NCBI GenBank assembly: GCA_017883205.1
Contig: JADGNZ010000003.1
Coordinates: 1 to 64,000 of the forward strand
Source of the DNA: Thermoanaerobaculia bacterium
GTDB lineage: Bacteria; Acidobacteriota; Thermoanaerobaculia; Gp7-AA8
DNA: 64,000 bases
Direction of reading: 5' to 3'
Positions 60,573 to 64,000 of the stretch are shown here, piece by piece. Under the pieces are notes generated by a model. That model saw only the letters and a list, made by a program, of their open reading frames with translations, had not been told where the DNA came from and ran no database searches. How positions within the stretch are numbered: the stretch's first letter is position 1; each line of letters begins with the position of its first letter. A program made the translations under genes and the position numbers.

Positions 60573-60941
60573 TTACTGGTGCTTGTCGAAGAACGTCCAC
60601 TGCGCGACCGGGAACCCGGCTTTGAGCTGCTGCGCCTGCATGTAGCCGTCGATCGCGGCGACGATGGAGACGAGCCCGGATACCGTGCCGCAGGTGAAGA
60701 AGAGGCCGACGACCCAGGCGATGACCGCCACGATCCCCTTCATCTTCTGTCCGATCATGAAGTAGCCGAGGCAGCCGGCCACGACGAGATTCAGCACGGC
60801 GATGAGCACCGGGTCCTTTGGTGGATTCTGCGGATAGACGATGTCGCCTCCGCCAGGAGCCGCAGGTGGTGTGCTGCCGCTCGAAGGCGGCGGTGGAGGT
60901 GGTGGTGGAGTGTAGGAACCGGAACCGCCTGGTGTATCCAT
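60573..60941 (-). CDS. Proline-rich protein with TM2-like membrane pair
   Basis: The 122 residues start with a proline/serine/glycine-rich tail (SYTPPPPPPPPSSGS to PQNPPKDP, about 1-42). Two hydrophobic segments follow (about 44-65, VLIAVLNLVVAGCLGYFMIG; about 70-95, IVAVIAWVVGLFFTCGTVSGL) and then AAIDGYMQAQQLKAG. The ..GYF.IGQK.KGI...I spacing resembles TM2 or related small membrane domains. The function is unknown. The next gene upstream encodes a protein with the same kind of proline-rich start. Confidence 0.75.
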   Translation of the reverse strand: MDTPGGSGSYTPPPPPPPPSSGSTPPAAPGGGDIVYPQNPPKDPVLIAVLNLVVAGCLGYFMIGQKMKGIVAVIAWVVGLFFTCGTVSGLVSIVAAIDGYMQAQQLKAGFPVAQWTFFDKHQ

Positions 60942-60956
60942 CGGAATCTCCTTTGA

Positions 60957-61385
60957 CTACATCTTCTCGGCCATGTCAGTAACGACCGGAATGCGGAAAC
61001 GCTGCCCGCCTGTACCTTTGACGATGCACATCACGCGGACCACGAGGAAGCCGATCCACACGACGCAATTCACAACACTCATCCCGCATCCTAGCGCAGC
61101 AAACATGCGTGCCAAGACGAAGCCGGCGATCGTGAGGACGATCCAGCAGACGATTTCGGCGCCGAGGAGTGCCAGGCCATTCTTGGCGTGCCACTGAACC
61201 TCGGGGTCATCTTTCTTCGTCAGCAGAGGAATCAGCGCAAGGATCCAGAGGTACGACAGGACGATCATGATGGTCCTGTCTCCGCCGGGCGCGGCAGCAC
61301 CTGGGGGCGGAGGCGGAGGCGGAGGTGTGTAGCTTCCACCCGGCGGTGGCGGTGGCGGCGTATACGAAGACGGTGTCTCGCTCAT
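60957..61385 (-). CDS. Proline-rich protein with DUF4870-like membrane domain
   Basis: The 142 residues open with SYTPPPPPPGGSYTPPPPPPPP (about 7-28). Then comes a four-helix-type hydrophobic domain: IMIVLSYLWILALIPLLT, KKDDPEVQWHAKNGLALLGAEIVCWIVLTI, and a last block GMSVVNCVVWIGFLVVRVMCIVKGTGGQRFRIPVV. The pattern EVQWHAKNGL...F.. is the DUF4870/Tic20-like signature. The function is unknown. It is 15 bp from the TM2-like gene and shares its SYTPPPPPP tail, so the two were probably built together. Confidence 0.8.
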   Translation of the reverse strand: MSETPSSYTPPPPPPGGSYTPPPPPPPPGAAAPGGDRTIMIVLSYLWILALIPLLTKKDDPEVQWHAKNGLALLGAEIVCWIVLTIAGFVLARMFAALGCGMSVVNCVVWIGFLVVRVMCIVKGTGGQRFRIPVVTDMAEKM

Positions 61386-61425
61386 TGCTTCTCCTTCAGT
61401 GCAAGTTGATCGGTTCGGGGCGATT

Positions 61426-63093
61426 CTAACGGCTTTCGGCGAGCGCGGTTAAACGTTTTTCCGCTGCCAGCAGAGGAAACACGCATAGTGCGATCGAGAG
61501 TGTGACCGCAGTCACGACCGGAAGCAGATCGACCGCCATGGATTCGCTCTCGATGCCAAAAAGGCGCCAGAAGAAGTAGCGCATGACCGGCTTGGCCATC
61601 AACGTCATGATGCTGCCGACGTAGGCCAGCGCCGCCGCCATGTAGGCGAAGCCGCCCAGCGAGAGGCCCACCTGCAGCGGATTCTCCGCCCCGAAGTCGG
61701 GCGAGAGCGACCCGAGACCGACTCCCATGCTGACCAGCGTCACGCCGAGCATCGACGCTCCGAACAGCGTGAACGTCCAGACTATGCGGTTGGCATCGAG
61801 CAGGATGTCGGCGAAGATGGTGAGGAGCAGCGATAGGATCGTGAGCGGTGCGGCGTAGACGATCACCTTCACGATGAGCAGCCGCCGGTACGACACCGGC
61901 GCGCTCTGCAGCATCCAGAATGCCTTTCCTTCCGACGAAATCGACGGATAGGCAAAGCGGAGGCAGATCGCCGCGACAACGAAACCGGCCATGCCGAGGT
62001 TGGCGTAGGCGACGATGGTGGCGCGGGCGTCGCCGCTGAGCGGCAGCATGCGGATGTTGTAGAGGTAGAGAAACATCAGCGCCAGCATCAGAAAGAGTTG
62101 CGACCATTGCGCGACGTCGCGCGTCAGCGTGCGCACTTCCTTGCCGATCATGGCGCGCGTCGGTGCCGAGAACGGCGCGAGAAGGATGTCGGCCGCCCGC
62201 GTCATGCCACCCGCGCCGAGCGCTGCAGGTGCCATACTCTCGCGGGCGCGCACGAACGCCGTGAAGTAGATCCGCCTTGCCACGAGAACGAAGATCGCGA
62301 AGAGTGCGAGCGCGGTTACGCCGATCTTTGGCGGCAGGATCGATGCAGGCCGCCCTTCCGCCATCGCCACCATGACGTCGGCGAGGGCCGTTCCCGGATA
62401 GCGGTCGAGCGATGGCAACTCGACGGAGCGGAGCACGCGCGTAACGTCGTCCGTGTTGATGCTGGCGAACAGCCGCTCAGGACGGCTCATACGGAAGGCC
62501 ACGACGGCAACAGTGAGAACGATGATGGCGATCGTGGCGACGATCTGGCTGACGCGCTGCACCGGAAAGAAGCGCACCAGGACGATGATCATCAGCGCGC
62601 CGAGCGTCACAGGAATCGCCAGCAAGAGCCCCAGATTCACGAGCACGATCGGGTAGAGCCGAGCCGGCGTGTTGTAGCGGAGCGCAAAGGCGACGAACAT
62701 CGGCGCGATGAAGACGTAGACGATCGTTGCGCTCTGCGCGAAGGTCTTTCCCCATCGCTGCACGACGATGCGCGTCTTCGACAGCGGCGCGGCGTGGAAG
62801 GTGTCGAGATCGAGATCGCTGAAGAACGCGCCGATCGCCGCCGTCATCGAGGACGAAAACAGCATGACCACGGCCGTGAGAAACACGAGCGACAGGAGAT
62901 TGCGCAGCAGGCCAAGCGCAAGAAAAGGCGACTCCTGCTCAACCTTCGCCATCGTGGCAAAGAGCCGCCGGAAAAGCGCAAAGTCGCCGTACAAAAACGC
63001 TGCAAAGAGCACCGACACGATCGAGGTACGGGTGATCGTCGCCGCGTTGAACGGACGGAGTTTGGCGAGCGTGATGCGTAGCGGCCAAAGCAT
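61426..63093 (-). CDS. Large ABC-exporter-type membrane protein
   Basis: The 555 residues carry about twelve hydrophobic segments. The outline fits putative ABC exporter permeases (PF16949-like): a first block with LPF..IT, an early SLVFLTAVVMLFSSSMTAAIGAFFSDLDLDTFHAAPLSKTRIVVQRW, a central KEVRTLTRDVAQWSQLFLMLALMFLYLYNI and SEGKAFWMLQSAPVSYRRLLIVKVIVYAAPLTILSLLLT. No ATPase is encoded in the window next to it, so its partner gene is probably elsewhere. The VOC gene lies upstream on the same strand across a repeat. Confidence 0.8.
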   Translation of the reverse strand: MLWPLRITLAKLRPFNAATITRTSIVSVLFAAFLYGDFALFRRLFATMAKVEQESPFLALGLLRNLLSLVFLTAVVMLFSSSMTAAIGAFFSDLDLDTFHAAPLSKTRIVVQRWGKTFAQSATIVYVFIAPMFVAFALRYNTPARLYPIVLVNLGLLLAIPVTLGALMIIVLVRFFPVQRVSQIVATIAIIVLTVAVVAFRMSRPERLFASINTDDVTRVLRSVELPSLDRYPGTALADVMVAMAEGRPASILPPKIGVTALALFAIFVLVARRIYFTAFVRARESMAPAALGAGGMTRAADILLAPFSAPTRAMIGKEVRTLTRDVAQWSQLFLMLALMFLYLYNIRMLPLSGDARATIVAYANLGMAGFVVAAICLRFAYPSISSEGKAFWMLQSAPVSYRRLLIVKVIVYAAPLTILSLLLTIFADILLDANRIVWTFTLFGASMLGVTLVSMGVGLGSLSPDFGAENPLQVGLSLGGFAYMAAALAYVGSIMTLMAKPVMRYFFWRLFGIESESMAVDLLPVVTAVTLSIALCVFPLLAAEKRLTALAESR

Positions 63094-63148
63094 GCGCTGG
63101 GGAGGTTACGCGGTTTGGGGGCGGCGGGGTTGCTCGGTCGAAAAAGAA

Positions 63149-63217
63149 TGCACCACAGAGACACTGAGGACACAGAGTTGAAGCCCTTCTCTGCGACCTC
63201 CGCGTCTCTGTGGTGCA
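63149..63217. repeat. Palindromic intergenic repeat, CACAGAG family
   Basis: TGCACCACAGAGAC (63149-63162) and GTCTCTGTGGTGCA (63204-63217) are perfect 14-bp inverted arms. The inner part also carries CGACCTCCGCG words of the other family. Relatives: 15159-15220 and 40097-40165. Confidence 0.85.
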
Positions 63218-63288
63218 AAGGGTTCGGTGGCGTCACGATTCGCGGTCGCAAGCGGGGGAACTTTTTTCGGAGCGAAAGTTGTGCCCGG

Positions 63289-63726
63289 CTAATCGCCTGA
63301 CAACACTGTCTCCTCAGGCACGTCCGTAAGGCTCTCGAACTCGATGCGGTAGCCGTCCGGATCGGAGAGAGACGTACACCACATTCCGTTTCCGACGAAG
63401 GGACGCGACGCCTGAAGGCCGCGCGAGATGACGTCGCGGTAGATTGCCAGAGCATCGCGACACTGGAAGCAGATCGAGACGCCGACGCCCACCTTCGTCT
63501 CAGGCACCCAGGAATCGTGCCCTTCCTTGCGAAACTCTTGAAGCATCAGCGCAGCGCCGCCAAGCTCGAGCCAGCACCACCGCAGCTTCCCCTCGTCAAT
63601 CCACTTCTTCGTCATCACGAAGCCGACGCCGTCGACGTAGAACCGCAGAGACGCCTCCATGTCCGATACGCGGAAGAAGGGAACAACTTGGGTGACGTTG
63701 GGCTCGGATGGCTTGGTCGAGCTCAT
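63289..63726 (-). CDS. VOC-superfamily (glyoxalase-like) protein
   Basis: The 145 residues form two beta-alpha-beta-beta-beta units: QVVPFFRVSDMEASLRFYVDGVGFVMTKKW..WCWLELGGAALMLQE, then VSICFQCRDALAIYRDVISRGLQASRPFVGNGMWCTSLSDPDGYRIEFESL. The SDPDGYRIEF end with its metal-binding glutamate is classic. Members include glyoxalases, dioxygenases and resistance proteins; nothing here selects one. The ATG at 63726 has GGAG upstream. Confidence 0.88.
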   Translation of the reverse strand: MSSTKPSEPNVTQVVPFFRVSDMEASLRFYVDGVGFVMTKKWIDEGKLRWCWLELGGAALMLQEFRKEGHDSWVPETKVGVGVSICFQCRDALAIYRDVISRGLQASRPFVGNGMWCTSLSDPDGYRIEFESLTDVPEETVLSGD

Positions 63727-63771
63727 CTCAATTCTCCCGCGAACTTCTGTCAGAGCCTTACCCCGTCGTCG

Positions 63772-64000
63772 TCACCCGACCGTCTCCGGCTCGTACGCCA
63801 GCGACGGTGCGAGCCAGCGTTCGACCAGCGGCAGCGGCATGTCTTTGCGAGCGTGGTAGTCGGCGACCTGATCGCGGCCTATGCGGCCGACTGAGAAGTA
63901 CTTCGAGTCCGGGTGCGCGAAGTAGAGACCGCTCACGGAGGCAGCCGGCGTCATGGCGAAGTTCTCGGTCAGCTCGATGCCGGCGCGTCCGGCGTCGAGC
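63772..64000 (-). CDS. metH: Cobalamin-dependent methionine synthase, C-terminal end (partial)
   Basis: The frame is open from the right window edge to a TGA at 63772-63774. The residues [71 protein letters not shown] match the end of the MetH activation domain, which binds SAM for reductive reactivation. The SGLYF.HPDS.YF.VG.I..DQV.DY..RK block is highly specific. About 75 of some 1,200 residues are in the window. It would make methionine from homocysteine and methyl-tetrahydrofolate. Confidence 0.92.
   Translation of the reverse strand, partial: LDAGRAGIELTENFAMTPAASVSGLYFAHPDSKYFSVGRIGRDQVADYHARKDMPLPLVERWLAPSLAYEPETVG

Overview
This is a high-GC (roughly 60-63 % by eye), gene-dense stretch of a chromosome from a Gram-negative-type bacterium. 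It carries an MlaEF-type lipid transporter, a lipoprotein with a lipobox, a periplasmic lytic transglycosylase, Tat and Sec export parts, and c-type cytochromes. The mix of DUF1111 di-haem protein, CBM9-like protein, M61 peptidase, several multidomain kinases and many palindromic intergenic repeats resembles uncultured soil bacteria of the Acidobacteriota type. That placement is a guess from gene content, not a phylogenetic result.

Left end (1-2.6 kb): a tmRNA gene (minus strand, tag ANNSQLALAA) whose last 25 nt, plus 4 flanking bases, are repeated at 321-349. The 1.87 kb between the copies looks like a small island at the tmRNA attachment site. It holds a secreted Ig-like-repeat protein and a frameshifted Tat-signal remnant. 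2.6-8.7 kb: nadC, a response regulator-GGDEF protein, an Hpt protein, a CBM9-like protein, a PDZ protein and a two-component pair. 8.8-19.5 kb: cysK, a CAP protein, a DUF1111 protein, an ABC exporter with an overlapping 39-residue membrane peptide, a hybrid kinase, rsmB and HU. 19.5-28.8 kb: HAD/dGTPase, GNAT/PhzF, a PuuD-like protein, then SDR-alr-mlaE-mlaF and an M61 peptidase. 28.8-36.3 kb: a lipoprotein, the tightly packed xseA-xseB-ispA-dxs-PIN-tlyA run, rfbD and tatA. 36.4-41.6 kb: pcrA, a CoA-transferase, a 41-bp palindromic repeat array and a PilZ protein.

41.6-50 kb: a GAF kinase, a lytic transglycosylase, a SorA-like sulfite dehydrogenase with its own small cytochrome c, and a secreted rhodanese whose frame is interrupted by one in-frame UGA. 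Then come lepB, a two-domain Spy/CpxP protein, a RelE/ParE toxin-antitoxin pair and folE. 50-59.7 kb: an acyl-CoA dehydrogenase behind a TetR/FadR-like operator, an FHA protein, the haem cluster GNAT-ccsA/hemX-hemA-hemC-cobA/hemD, and hflX. 59.7-64 kb: a 19-unit, 21-bp repeat array, two proline-rich membrane proteins, a large ABC-exporter-type membrane protein, a VOC protein and the 3' end of metH.

The most notable observations are these. (1) The UGA in the rhodanese sits where relatives carry a second active-site cysteine, and a bacterial SECIS-like hairpin follows it, so this is a candidate selenoprotein. (2) Two unrelated-sequence arrays (40.25-40.52 kb and 60.01-60.41 kb) share one geometry: dyad-symmetric words about 10.5 bp apart, repeating every 21 or about 41-42 bp. 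(3) The tmRNA gene has a duplicated attachment site. Several families of palindromic intergenic repeats recur across the window.
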